DNA from: Candidatus Gastranaerophilales bacterium
GTDB lineage: Bacteria; Cyanobacteriota; Vampirovibrionia; Gastranaerophilales; Gastranaerophilaceae
Assembly (NCBI GenBank): GCA_944326115.1
Contig: CALVCQ010000001.1
Span: forward strand, 62,001-126,000
DNA length: 64,000 bases
Reading direction: 5' to 3'
In this document: one piece after another, positions 34,444 through 43,328 of the stretch
Numbering within the stretch: the stretch's first letter is position 1
Layout: every line of letters starts with the position of its first letter
The notes under the pieces: generated by a model
The model's input: the letters and a program-made list of their open reading frames with translations, nothing else
Database searches by the model: none
What the model was told of the DNA's origin: nothing
Made by a program: the position numbers and the translations under genes

Positions 34444-36738
34444 ATGAGCAAAAAATTATCTATTGCATTTATCTGGCACATGCACCAGCCGGTTTATAAA
34501 TTGGATAAAAACGGGATATATTTAATGCCCTGGGTCCGGTTAAGAGCAGTAAAAGACTATCTGGATATGCTTCTTATTATGGATAAATTTCCGGGGCTGA
34601 AATTGAATTTTAACCTTGTTCCTTTGCTTATCTCATCAATTTATGATTACGGATTTAAAGGAGCGCATGATATTTATTCACGTCTTACAATAACACCCGT
34701 AGAGGATTTGACCGATGATGAAAAGGAATTTATTTTAAATCACTTTTTTGACGTCAATTATCAAAATATGGTGCTTCCGAATCCTGAATATAAAAAACTT
34801 TATGACAAACGATTCCAAAATGCACAAATCAATATAAACGATTTTTCTTTGCAGGAATATTCCGATATTATGGCATGGTTTAATCTGGTATGGTTTGATC
34901 CTTTATTCAAAGAGAATGAAAACATTAAAAACTTATTTGCCAGAAAAAACGGAGAGTTTACTCTTGAGGATCGTATAAAAATTATTGATTTGCAAAGAGA
35001 TATTATCAAAAAAATTATTCCTGCATATAAAAAGTTTCAACAGGAATGCAAAATAGAAATTTCCACCAGTCCATATTTTCATCCGATTATGCCGGTCTTG
35101 CTTGATATGAAAGATGTTATATCGGCAAACCCGAATACAGACTATCCTGTGTTTAAATCTGATATGACAGAAGATGCAGAATTGAATATAAAAATTGCTC
35201 TGGATAAATTTGAAGAAATTTTTGAACAAAGACCCGCCGGAATATGGCCGTCTGAACAATGTATAAGCGAAAAGACACTGCAGCTGTTTCATAATATGGG
35301 AGTTAAGTGGACAGTTACGGATGAAGGAGTGCTTGAGCAAACACTAAAAAAAGAATTTATAAGAGATTTCAGGGGATATCTTGAAGATCCCTATGAAATC
35401 TGTCACAGCTACAGATACAAGCCGGACAATGTACGGGGATTTGAAAACGGCAATTATATCAGCGTACTTTTCAGGGACGCTGTAATTCCGAATTTAATCA
35501 GTTTTGAATATCCGCACCATGACCCTGTTAAAGCAGCAAATGATTTGTATGACCGTATAAAAACAATGCAAAAAAAATTGCAGACATCTCCTGATAAAAT
35601 GCATCTTTTAACTATTGCAATGGATGGTGAAAACTGCTGGGAATCATATAAAAACGACGGTCATGAGTTTTTGGAAACACTTTATAAACTTATTTTAGAA
35701 GATGATGGACTGGAGACAGTAAGAGTTTCAGATTACATTGATGAAGTTGATAAACTCGATTGGTCGTCAACACCGTTTGAACTGAAACATATACAGGCAG
35801 GCTCTTGGATAAACAGAGATTTTCTTCTGTGGATAGGCGAACCGACAAAAAACCTTGCATGGTCTTATATGGACAAAGCACGCTGCGAGCTTAAAGAATA
35901 TGAAAAACAACACCCTGACGACCCGAAACTGCTCGATGCTTGGAAAGAACTTTTAACAACCCAGAGCAGTGACTGGTACTGGTGGTACGGTGAACCGAAT
36001 GACTCCGGGCAGGATGATATTTTTGACCACCTGTTCAGAGAACATTTAAAAAATATCTACCAGATAATAGACAAGCCTGTTCCTTCTTATCTTGAAAAGC
36101 CTTTGTCAAATTTTGTGGAAGCTCATTCAAGATATCCTATGGCTCCTTTTGAAAAATTTGAATTGACTGGTAAAGATCCGTACGAAAAATGGGAATCCGG
36201 AGGCTGTATAGACATACCTGCACCTCCTACCATGCAGGAAAGACGATTCTTCAACAAAATATTCTTTGGCTACGATTATGACAATCTGTATCTGCGATTT
36301 GATATAAACAAATTTATACTTGATAAAAAAAACGGTTTTAAAGATTTTAACCAGATTTATATATATTTTAAAAATCACAGTGACAACAATATGTTTGCGT
36401 CCCCAATAAGGACAGTTAATAAAACAGAAACAATAATACCGCTTTTAAGAGACACATACAACACGGAAATAAAGTTCACGCTGTTTAAAAATTTTCATTT
36501 TAATGCACAGCTGGCACTGGCAACCAGAGACAATTTATGGGTACTGCAGCTTAAAAACAATATAGAACATGTTTTTGAAGATTTTCTTGAAATTCGTATA
36601 CCGTTTGCCGATTTAAGAGTCAATCCTGACGATATGGTGGAATTTTTTATAATTCAAGGACCGCTCGGTATTGTGGATGATTTTTATCCGCAAAACAGCC
36701 TGCTTCCCGTTATGCGTCCGCTAAAAATAAAAGTATAA
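34444..36738 (+). CDS. Glycoside hydrolase family 57 (alpha-glucan active)
   Basis: A 764-residue protein with the five GH57 regions visible. It begins IAFIWHMHQPVY; the likely nucleophile E271 is in AGIWPSEQCI, and the likely acid/base D394 is in IAMDGENCWESY. WSSTPFELKHIQAGSWINRD and SSDWYWWYGEPNDSGQDDIF are also typical of amylopullulanase-like members. A C-terminal beta domain (about 580-764) may bind glucan. There is no signal peptide, so it probably acts on internal glycogen or maltodextrin. A terminator follows. Confidence 0.9.
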   Translation: MSKKLSIAFIWHMHQPVYKLDKNGIYLMPWVRLRAVKDYLDMLLIMDKFPGLKLNFNLVPLLISSIYDYGFKGAHDIYSRLTITPVEDLTDDEKEFILNHFFDVNYQNMVLPNPEYKKLYDKRFQNAQININDFSLQEYSDIMAWFNLVWFDPLFKENENIKNLFARKNGEFTLEDRIKIIDLQRDIIKKIIPAYKKFQQECKIEISTSPYFHPIMPVLLDMKDVISANPNTDYPVFKSDMTEDAELNIKIALDKFEEIFEQRPAGIWPSEQCISEKTLQLFHNMGVKWTVTDEGVLEQTLKKEFIRDFRGYLEDPYEICHSYRYKPDNVRGFENGNYISVLFRDAVIPNLISFEYPHHDPVKAANDLYDRIKTMQKKLQTSPDKMHLLTIAMDGENCWESYKNDGHEFLETLYKLILEDDGLETVRVSDYIDEVDKLDWSSTPFELKHIQAGSWINRDFLLWIGEPTKNLAWSYMDKARCELKEYEKQHPDDPKLLDAWKELLTTQSSDWYWWYGEPNDSGQDDIFDHLFREHLKNIYQIIDKPVPSYLEKPLSNFVEAHSRYPMAPFEKFELTGKDPYEKWESGGCIDIPAPPTMQERRFFNKIFFGYDYDNLYLRFDINKFILDKKNGFKDFNQIYIYFKNHSDNNMFASPIRTVNKTETIIPLLRDTYNTEIKFTLFKNFHFNAQLALATRDNLWVLQLKNNIEHVFEDFLEIRIPFADLRVNPDDMVEFFIIQGPLGIVDDFYPQNSLLPVMRPLKIKV

Positions 36739-36749
36739 ATTCAGCAAAT

Positions 36750-36783
36750 AAAAAGACATCCTGAAAATTAAGGATGTCTTTTT
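36750..36783. terminator. Bidirectional intrinsic terminator
   Basis: AAAAAGACATCCT pairs perfectly with AGGATGTCTTTTT around an 8-nt loop. It sits between the GH57 gene and the convergent small gene and has T-runs on both strands. Confidence 0.9.
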
Positions 36784-36804
36784 ATTTTCATACCGGTATT
36801 CAAA

Positions 36805-36960
36805 CTACTTTTTTATTTCAATAGGAATAGTCGCATATCTTGCATAACGATACATAACTCTTTCATACGGAGTTTTCTGATTTTCATCATTCTTTTCTTG
36901 TGCAGTAAAATCATCTGCGTCCCGGCCTACCAAAAATCTCATAAATTGTGCACTATACAT
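36805..36960 (-). CDS. Small protein (51 residues), hypothetical
   Basis: The frame starts at ATG 36960 behind a GAAGGTG site and ends at TAG just before the terminator. The product begins MYSAQFMRFLVGRDADDF and ends YERVMYRYARYATIPIEIKK, with alternating Tyr/Arg near the end and no membrane segment. The site, spacing and following terminator support a real gene. No family recognised. Confidence 0.6.
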   Translation of the reverse strand: MYSAQFMRFLVGRDADDFTAQEKNDENQKTPYERVMYRYARYATIPIEIKK

Positions 36961-37142
36961 TAAATAACACCTTCACTTTCCTTACATATATATAAACACA
37001 AAAAGGAAATATTTATTTCAAAAAAACAGCATAATTTTTACAATGTTAACAAAATCGTTACAAACTACCACGATTGTAGCAGATATTGTGAAAATTTTCC
37101 CTATTAAAGCCCGAAGCTCTTACCACTCTTTTAACTATACCC

Positions 37143-37170
37143 TTGAATATTTAAATAAATTGTTTATAAT
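37143..37170 (+). promoter_or_regulatory. Sigma-70 type promoter before the structured intergenic RNA
   Basis: TTGAAT (37143-37148) and a perfect TATAAT (37165-37170) are separated by 16 bp. Transcription would start near 37177, exactly at the base of the first predicted stem. Confidence 0.7.
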
Positions 37171-37176
37171 AAAAAT

Positions 37177-37385
37177 ATAGGGAAAAGCCCTAAAGGTGGC
37201 TAGACCTTTAGAGCTTTCTTAACTCCCTATTTAGTGAAGATAAGTGCTATGATTATCAATAAGATAAGCCATAGCGCTTTTTCTGTTATACAGAATTTCA
37301 CTTTTCATCACCACCTTTCAGCCATTGTCCCTTAACTAGCGTGTGCCGAAAGATAGGTAAAACGGGAGCTTACCCCAAAGGTACA
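37177..37385 (+). ncRNA. Candidate structured non-coding RNA
   Basis: No protein frame fits this segment, but it is dense in stems. Stem 1: 37177-37183 with 37224-37230, enclosing CTAAAGGT/ACCTTTAG (37190-37197 with 37204-37211). Stem 2: GTGAA/TTCAC (37234-37238 with 37297-37301), enclosing a 10-bp hairpin (37242-37251 with 37270-37279) and TTCTGT/ACAGAA. Stem 3: GGTAA/TTACC (37356-37360 with 37370-37374). AAAGGTGG (37192-37199) can instead pair with CCACCTTT (37311-37318), excluding stem 1. Length and closing pairing recall 6S RNA, but I cannot assign a class. Confidence 0.5.
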
Positions 37386-37389
37386 AACG

Positions 37390-39879
37390 TTATTTAACCA
37401 CTATATTTACAAGTCTGCCCGGGACAACAATAGTTTTTATTATTTGTTTGCCCTCTATATTTTCTTTAATCTTTTCACTTTGCAGGGCAGCTTTTTCCAG
37501 TTCCTCTTTTGAAGATTCGGAATCAACTTCTATTTTATCTTTCACTTTGCCGTTGATTTGTACAACAAGCGTGATAGCAGAAGTTTTTGCAAGCTTTTCA
37601 TCATACTCCGGCCATTGAGTTTCGTGTATAGATTCTTGTCCGCCCATAGCATGATAGAGTTCTTCTGTCAGATGAACAGTAGTAGGCGCCATAAGCTTAA
37701 GCAATGTTACCATAGCAAAACTGAATACATTTTTATCTTCATCGGAAAATTCCGATTTTTTGCCTGCATAGTCATATATAGCATTCACAAATTCACGGTA
37801 CTTGGATATAACAGTGTTGAACTGAAACTCATTTGAAATATCCTGTGTAATACCTTTAATAGCGATATGAGTGGTTCTGACAAGGTCGTTGTTTTCCTTG
37901 GAAAGTGAAGAAACATCCTCGGGCAGTTTGTAATCCAGAATAAGATTTTGCTGCTGCGAAGCATACAATCTCCACACTCTGTTTAAAAATTTATAACAGC
38001 CTTCCACACCTGCATCAGACCAGTCAAAATCTCTTGCCGGAGGTGAATCAGAAAGGATAAACAATCTTGCTGTATCAGCCCCGTAGTTTTCAAATATTTC
38101 ATCAGGGTCAACCGTATTGCCTTTTGATTTTGACATTTTTGAACCGTCTTTTAGCACCATACCCTGTGTCAAAAGGTTTTTAAAAGGCTCGTCAAAATCC
38201 AGAAGCCCTAAATCCTTTAAAGCTTTGGTAAAGAACCTTGAATACAAAAGGTGTAAAATAGCATGTTCAATACCGCCTACGTACTGGTCAACAGGCAGCC
38301 ATTTGTTTACAAGTTCTTTGCTGAACGGTGCATTTGCATTTTTTGCATCTGCATATCTCAAATAATACCAGCTTGAACAAATAAATGTGTCCATGGTATC
38401 TGTTTCTCTTGTAGCTTTTCCGCCGCAAACAGGACATGTTGTTTCAAGGAAAGTTTTTGAAGTAAGAATAGGAGATTTTCCTACTACTTTAAAATCAACA
38501 TCCTCAGGCAGTTTTACAGGCAGCTGGTCTTCCGGTACCGGCTGCGGGCCGCATTTTTCACAATAAACAACAGGAATCGGAGCACCCCAGTACCTCTGAC
38601 GGGAAATCAACCAGTCACGGAGCCTGTATTGAGTTTTAAACTCGCCGTATCCGCCATCCACGGCCTTTTGTGTAATAGCTTTTTTAGCTTTTTCGTTTTC
38701 CATGCCATTAAATTCTTCTGAATTTACAAGCACGCCGGGTTCTGTATAAGCAGCGTCTTTGCAGTCAGACGGATTTTCCGGATTTTGGATTACCACCTTC
38801 ATCGGCAGATTATATTTTTTTGCAAAATCAAAATCTCTTTCATCGTGCGTAGGTACAGCCATTACAGCGCCTGTTCCGTATTCAACCAGTGCATAATCCG
38901 CAGTCCAGAGCGGGAACTCTTCGCCGTTAAAAGGATTTATAGCATGGGTGCCCAACGGAACACCTGTTTTTACACGTTCTGTTGAAAGTCTTTCGATTTC
39001 CGTCATTTTGCGTGCATTGGCACGGTAAGACTCAACAGCCTCTTTTTGTTCAGGCGTTGTAAGCTTTTCTATATCCTTGTATTCAGGTGCGACAACAAGG
39101 TATGTGATACCGTAAACAGTATCAGGTCTTGTTGTATAAACAGGGATTTCCAGCCCTTCTATTTCTTTTACTTTAAATTTTAAGATTGCGCCCTGAGATT
39201 TGCCAATCCAGTTTCTCTGCATTGTTTTTACACTGTCGGGCCAGCCTTCGAGCTTATCAATATCCTGCAACAGCTGTTCTGCGTAATCTGTAATTTTCAA
39301 AAACCATTGTGATAAATATTTTTTCTCAACAACGCTGTCGCATCTCCAGCATTTGCCGTCAATTACCTGCTCGTTTGCAAGAACCGTAGCGCATTTATCA
39401 CACCAGTTTACGGCTGCTTCTTTTTTATAGGCAAGACCTTTTTTATAAAGCTGTAAAAACAGCCACTGAGTCCATTTATAATAATCAGGCTTGCAGGTGG
39501 CAACTTCTCTGTCCCAGTCATACATAAGACCGAGTTTTTTAAGCTGCATTTTCATATAAGAAATATTTTCATCAGTCCATTTTTCGGGATTTTCATTGTG
39601 TTGAATTGCTGCATTTTCTGCAGGAAGCCCGAAACTATCCCATCCAATCGGATGCAGTACATTAAAACCATGCATTTTCTTAAAACGGGCAATTACATCC
39701 GTAATTGTGTAGTTTCTGACATGTCCCATATGCAGTTTGCCTGACGGGTACGGAAACATCGACAGTGCATAGTATTTGGGTCTGTCTGAATCATCGTAAG
39801 TTTTTCCAAACTTGTTGTCTTCCCAAACTTTTTGCCACTCTTTTTCAATTTCCTGAGGAAAATATTGTTCTTTTATCAC
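37390..39879 (-). CDS. leuS: Leucyl-tRNA synthetase
   Basis: A class I synthetase of 829 residues when started at the GTG at 39879, which follows AGGTGGAG; the frame reaches 39918 without a better site. The HIGH motif appears as HMGH (50-53, in YPSGKLHMGHVRNY) and KMSKS near residue 580 (DGSKMSKSKGN). The editing domain (TTRPDTVYGITYLVVAPEYK) and zinc-type CEKC/CPVC cysteines are present, and a C-terminal VQINGKVKDKIEV domain follows. It charges tRNA-Leu in the cytoplasm. It appears monocistronic. Confidence 0.97.
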   Translation of the reverse strand: MIKEQYFPQEIEKEWQKVWEDNKFGKTYDDSDRPKYYALSMFPYPSGKLHMGHVRNYTITDVIARFKKMHGFNVLHPIGWDSFGLPAENAAIQHNENPEKWTDENISYMKMQLKKLGLMYDWDREVATCKPDYYKWTQWLFLQLYKKGLAYKKEAAVNWCDKCATVLANEQVIDGKCWRCDSVVEKKYLSQWFLKITDYAEQLLQDIDKLEGWPDSVKTMQRNWIGKSQGAILKFKVKEIEGLEIPVYTTRPDTVYGITYLVVAPEYKDIEKLTTPEQKEAVESYRANARKMTEIERLSTERVKTGVPLGTHAINPFNGEEFPLWTADYALVEYGTGAVMAVPTHDERDFDFAKKYNLPMKVVIQNPENPSDCKDAAYTEPGVLVNSEEFNGMENEKAKKAITQKAVDGGYGEFKTQYRLRDWLISRQRYWGAPIPVVYCEKCGPQPVPEDQLPVKLPEDVDFKVVGKSPILTSKTFLETTCPVCGGKATRETDTMDTFICSSWYYLRYADAKNANAPFSKELVNKWLPVDQYVGGIEHAILHLLYSRFFTKALKDLGLLDFDEPFKNLLTQGMVLKDGSKMSKSKGNTVDPDEIFENYGADTARLFILSDSPPARDFDWSDAGVEGCYKFLNRVWRLYASQQQNLILDYKLPEDVSSLSKENNDLVRTTHIAIKGITQDISNEFQFNTVISKYREFVNAIYDYAGKKSEFSDEDKNVFSFAMVTLLKLMAPTTVHLTEELYHAMGGQESIHETQWPEYDEKLAKTSAITLVVQINGKVKDKIEVDSESSKEELEKAALQSEKIKENIEGKQIIKTIVVPGRLVNIVVK

Positions 39880-40008
39880 AGTTCTCCACCTATAATTAAA
39901 TGTACATTTGCAATTCAATTATAGTCAAAAAACAATACTGTGCCAATAAGTCTGATCACGATTTTATTTGAATATTCTCAAATATTCTTTTTTATATACA
40001 ATAAAATT

Positions 40009-41328
40009 ATGAAAGAAAATGTTACTAATATTGCTCTTGTAAATCACGGTTGTGCAAAAAATCTTGTTGATTCGGAGCTGATGCTGGGTATACTTGCGCA
40101 AAACGGATACAACATTACACTGAATGAAAAAGAAGCTGATATTGTTATTATAAATACCTGCTCTTTTATACATGATGCAGAAAAAGAATCAGTGCATTCG
40201 ATTATAGAAATGATTAATGAAGGCAAAAAAATAATAATTGCCGGATGTCTGCCTCAAAAACACAAAGATGAATTAAAAAAAGCCATACCTGAAGCCTGTG
40301 CAATGATAGGCACCGCCGATATTGCCGGTATTGCCGGTGTTGTAAAAGAAATTACACAGGGTTCAGGAAAGTATGTTTGCAAAATATCAGAAAATCCGGT
40401 TTATAAATATCCGGAACAAGCCTGCAGACAGCAAATAACCGTCGGCTCCAGCAGTTATATAAAAATTGCAGACGGTTGCAGCTATAAATGCGGATATTGC
40501 GTAATACCGCAATTAAGAGGACCTTATAGCTCCCGTCCTATAGAAAATATTCTGGAAGAAGCAAAAATGCTTGCAGATAAAGGAGTATCTGAAATTGTAC
40601 TCATTGCACAGGATACAACGGGTTATGGTATTGATTTATACAAAAAACCTTCTCTGGCAAGACTTTTAAGAGAATTAAACAAAATTGAAAACCTAAACTG
40701 GATACGTGTTATGTATACATATCCGTCTATGTTTGATGAAGAACTGATTGACACTTTTGCAGATTGTGAAAAAGTTGTAAAATATGCAGATATTCCGCTG
40801 CAGCATTCTCACCCTGAAATATTGAAAGCTATGAAACGCCCTGTTATGGATTACAGAGCTTTTATTGAAAAACTAAGAAGCCGGATTCCGGAAATTGCAA
40901 TAAGAACAACTTTTATTACCGGTTATCCCGGAGAAACAGAAGAAATGTTTGAAGATTTATATGAGTTCACAAAATGGGCAAAGTTTGACAAAATGGGTGC
41001 CTTTGAATTTTCACGTGAGAAAAATACTTATGCTTATTCTCTCCCGAATCAGGTTCCGGCTAAAATCAAAAAACAACGCAAAAATAAACTTATGAAACTG
41101 CAAAAACAGATTTCAAGAGAAATAAATGAATCGTTTATAGGCAGGCAAATTCCCTGTATAATAGAAACAGTTGCATCCGACGGCTCTGTTGTTGCACGGT
41201 CTTACAGAGATGCACCCGAAGTGGACGGTCTTGTTTATATAAATACACAAGAAACCCCAGTTCCGGGAGATATCGAAACCGTGACAATTACAGGCTGTGA
41301 TGATTACGATTTGTACGGCAGAATTTAG
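40009..41328 (+). CDS. rimO: Ribosomal protein S12 methylthiotransferase
   Basis: I start at ATG 40009, which matches the usual N-terminus; the frame runs upstream to 39940. The 439-residue radical-SAM enzyme has an N-terminal UPF0004 domain (LVNHGCAKNLVDSELMLG, the RimO rather than MiaB signature), the radical-SAM cluster C157-x3-C161-x2-C164 in GCSYKCGYCVIPQLRGPYSS, and a C-terminal TRAM domain (IPCIIETVASDG onward). RimO adds a methylthio group to an aspartate of ribosomal protein S12. It is divergent from leuS and convergent with the next gene by 4 bp. Confidence 0.94.
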   Translation: MKENVTNIALVNHGCAKNLVDSELMLGILAQNGYNITLNEKEADIVIINTCSFIHDAEKESVHSIIEMINEGKKIIIAGCLPQKHKDELKKAIPEACAMIGTADIAGIAGVVKEITQGSGKYVCKISENPVYKYPEQACRQQITVGSSSYIKIADGCSYKCGYCVIPQLRGPYSSRPIENILEEAKMLADKGVSEIVLIAQDTTGYGIDLYKKPSLARLLRELNKIENLNWIRVMYTYPSMFDEELIDTFADCEKVVKYADIPLQHSHPEILKAMKRPVMDYRAFIEKLRSRIPEIAIRTTFITGYPGETEEMFEDLYEFTKWAKFDKMGAFEFSREKNTYAYSLPNQVPAKIKKQRKNKLMKLQKQISREINESFIGRQIPCIIETVASDGSVVARSYRDAPEVDGLVYINTQETPVPGDIETVTITGCDDYDLYGRI

Positions 41329-41861
41329 CTCAAGAAGTCTCTTTCGCCTTCATTTTGAAAATCACCGTTGTACAAAGAAGGTTTTGCTTCTCCTCCGTAC
41401 AGCATAGGATTTGACACTGTTTCAGTATCCCGCTGTCCGTTTTTAATTCTGTACATTCTTTCGGAAATTGCATAATTCTGTTTTTGTGCCAGATACAATT
41501 TCTCTTCAAAAGACTTATCCAGTTTATTGTAATCCGCAAATGTAAACAAAGAATTCAACTGGTTCAACCCCTGCTGCATTTTTGCGGGGTCGTTTGTCTG
41601 TGAAAGATACAAACTTAAGATATCGTTATACTTTTTTTCAGCAATAGCTGTATTTTCTTTTTTAATCTTGAGCAGCAGCTGTGCTCTAAATTTCGCAATT
41701 CTTTCCCTGTAGGCATCAACAGATTCATACATACCCTGCGTTGTATCATAAGAATTCTGTCTTAGAAGTTCCAGCCGGCGCTCTAAGTTAAAGTTGTTAT
41801 TATATGTATTATTGCCTACTGATTGAGATATATTACTGGTTATTCCCGATTCAAAACCCAT
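41325..41861 (-). CDS. Hypothetical protein (178 residues)
   Basis: Starts after a GAGGAAGGACC site. The N-terminus is Asn/Ser-rich (GITSNISQSVGNNTYNNNF), followed by long helices (YRERIAKFRAQLLLKIKKEN) that may form a coiled coil. There is no signal or membrane segment. No family recognised. A 52-bp sequence upstream of it (41894-41945) is repeated upstream of the next minus-strand gene, suggesting both are controlled together. Confidence 0.65.
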   Translation of the reverse strand: MGFESGITSNISQSVGNNTYNNNFNLERRLELLRQNSYDTTQGMYESVDAYRERIAKFRAQLLLKIKKENTAIAEKKYNDILSLYLSQTNDPAKMQQGLNQLNSLFTFADYNKLDKSFEEKLYLAQKQNYAISERMYRIKNGQRDTETVSNPMLYGGEAKPSLYNGDFQNEGERDFLS

Positions 41862-41893
41862 GGTCCTTCCTCTATATAATTTCCCTTAAATAT

Positions 41894-41945
41894 ATAAAAA
41901 CATTTTGCTGAAAAAAATTGCCTGCCGGATTGATTAAAATTTAAA
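41894..41945. repeat. 52-bp direct repeat, copy 1
   Basis: ATAAAAACATTTTGCTG...TTAAAATTTAAA, identical to 42803-42854 except one base (A/T in the CCGG-WTTGATT part). This copy covers the end of the 41941-42777 gene and lies about 33 bp upstream of the 41325-41861 gene. Confidence 0.85.
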
Positions 41946-42777
41946 GATTTTTAAAAAGATCTTTGAAACATTTTTTTTGAATAGTATAAACTTCTATTTC
42001 TGTTTTTAATTTTTCTTTTTCCTGCGCATCAATATCTTTGCTTTTCAATTTTTTCTTTGCTTCATCAATCCTTTTATCCAGTTCATTTATATATTTAGCG
42101 GACATCGTATCTTTGTCGCTGCCGAAAATATTTTTCATGTTATTTTCAGACATTTTTTTGACCTCATCAACATTTTTTGCGTCTGATAAAGATGAAGATG
42201 AAGTATTGATAGAACCTAACAGCTCTGTAATCATTTCTGTCATAACGGAAATATCCGCACCGGTACCTTTCAACTGCATAACCGGTCCGATAAGATTTAA
42301 AACAGCATCGCTTAATTTTCCGATTGCATTTATCTTAGCTTCGCCCTCTTCAATAAGAGCCTCTTTTTTAGCGTTTATCAAAGCTATTTTAGATTCAATT
42401 TCTTCCTGAGAAAGATTTTTATTTTGAGATATTTGCTGGATTTCAGCGTCCAAAGATTTTAACGAGTTGCCAATGTTTGCAGCTATTGCCGTTGCTTTAT
42501 TTGTACAAGATCTGGCAGCCGGCTGCAGAGCAGTACATCCGACTTGCTTTATTGAAGCCTCATTCATTGCCATTTGGGTGACAGTATCATAAATAGCTGA
42601 CATATAATTAATATCTTCGCCATAGGTTGTTTCAATATACTCATCTTGATTATTAATCTTTTTTTCGTTGTTACAAAATAACTCTTCATTCAAGTTAAAT
42701 GTTTTTAAAGGATTAGAAGAATAATTTCCGGTTTTGTTAATAAAAAATATTTCTTTAGCGTTAAGACCGTTGACCAT
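41941..42777 (-). CDS. Hypothetical coiled-coil protein (278 residues)
   Basis: Starts after AAAAGGAGGATA, one of the strongest ribosome sites here. After a variable N-terminus (1-60) it is almost entirely helical, with heptad-like stretches (IESKIALINAKKEALIEEGE; KYINELDKRIDEAKKKLKSK) and a glycine/isoleucine-rich middle (DAVLNLIGPVMQLKGTGADI) that could insert into or lie on a membrane. No family recognised; the plan recalls secreted filament or translocator proteins, which is a guess. The gene is bracketed by 52-bp direct repeats. Confidence 0.65.
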   Translation of the reverse strand: MVNGLNAKEIFFINKTGNYSSNPLKTFNLNEELFCNNEKKINNQDEYIETTYGEDINYMSAIYDTVTQMAMNEASIKQVGCTALQPAARSCTNKATAIAANIGNSLKSLDAEIQQISQNKNLSQEEIESKIALINAKKEALIEEGEAKINAIGKLSDAVLNLIGPVMQLKGTGADISVMTEMITELLGSINTSSSSLSDAKNVDEVKKMSENNMKNIFGSDKDTMSAKYINELDKRIDEAKKKLKSKDIDAQEKEKLKTEIEVYTIQKKCFKDLFKNL

Positions 42778-42802
42778 TAATATCCTCCTTTTAACTATAT
42801 AA

Positions 42803-42854
42803 ATAAAAACATTTTGCTGAAAAAAATTGCCTGCCGGTTTGATTAAAATTTAAA
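42803..42854. repeat. 52-bp direct repeat, copy 2
   Basis: Second copy of the 41894-41945 sequence (51 of 52 bases equal), here about 26 bp upstream of the start of the 41941-42777 gene on the minus strand. It probably contains that gene's promoter or leader. Confidence 0.85.
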
Positions 42855-42950
42855 AACAAAAATAAAATTGTTTACAAATGTTACATTTTAATTCATTAAT
42901 GTTAAAAAAACTTATTCAGGTGTATTAATAGAATTAATAAAGAGGTAAAT

Positions 42951-43328
42951 ATGAATACAATTAGTCCGCAGATAATTTCATTCACAGCAAATCCGAAAGA
43001 TTTCCCGGCAATAAAAAAAGCGTGCGCTATCCTGTGTGACAATCTTGCCGCAAACAGTCTTCAACAGCATGTCCAGCCAGTTGATATTGCAGAGTTTAAC
43101 GGAAAAATTTATCTTTCCTCTTTGCAAAATAACGGCAAGCCGGTGTTAAAAGTGAGTTTGACAGACAAAAACGGTATAGACTCGTATACGCTTATTCAAA
43201 CAAAATCTTTGAAAAACTGTCAGGAATTTTTAAAATCAAAAAAAGCGCTTACCATATTTTCCGATATAATTGAAGCCTTAAAAAGTTCGGCAAAAAAAGC
43301 CTCGGAAAGTGAAGCATATCTCGGCTAA
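42951..43328 (+). CDS. Hypothetical protein (125 residues)
   Basis: Starts behind AAGAGGTAA. A small soluble protein beginning MNTISPQIISFTANPKDFPA, with LSSLQNNGKPVLKVSLTDKN and a lysine-rich C-terminus. No signal peptide, membrane segment or family recognised. It converges with the GHL10 gene with a 4-bp overlap of stops. Confidence 0.6.
   Translation: MNTISPQIISFTANPKDFPAIKKACAILCDNLAANSLQQHVQPVDIAEFNGKIYLSSLQNNGKPVLKVSLTDKNGIDSYTLIQTKSLKNCQEFLKSKKALTIFSDIIEALKSSAKKASESEAYLG

Noticed and set aside
36961-37385. tmRNA, RNase P RNA or SRP RNA
   Set aside because: I looked for their hallmark conserved segments on both strands and did not see them, so the RNA is left unclassified.
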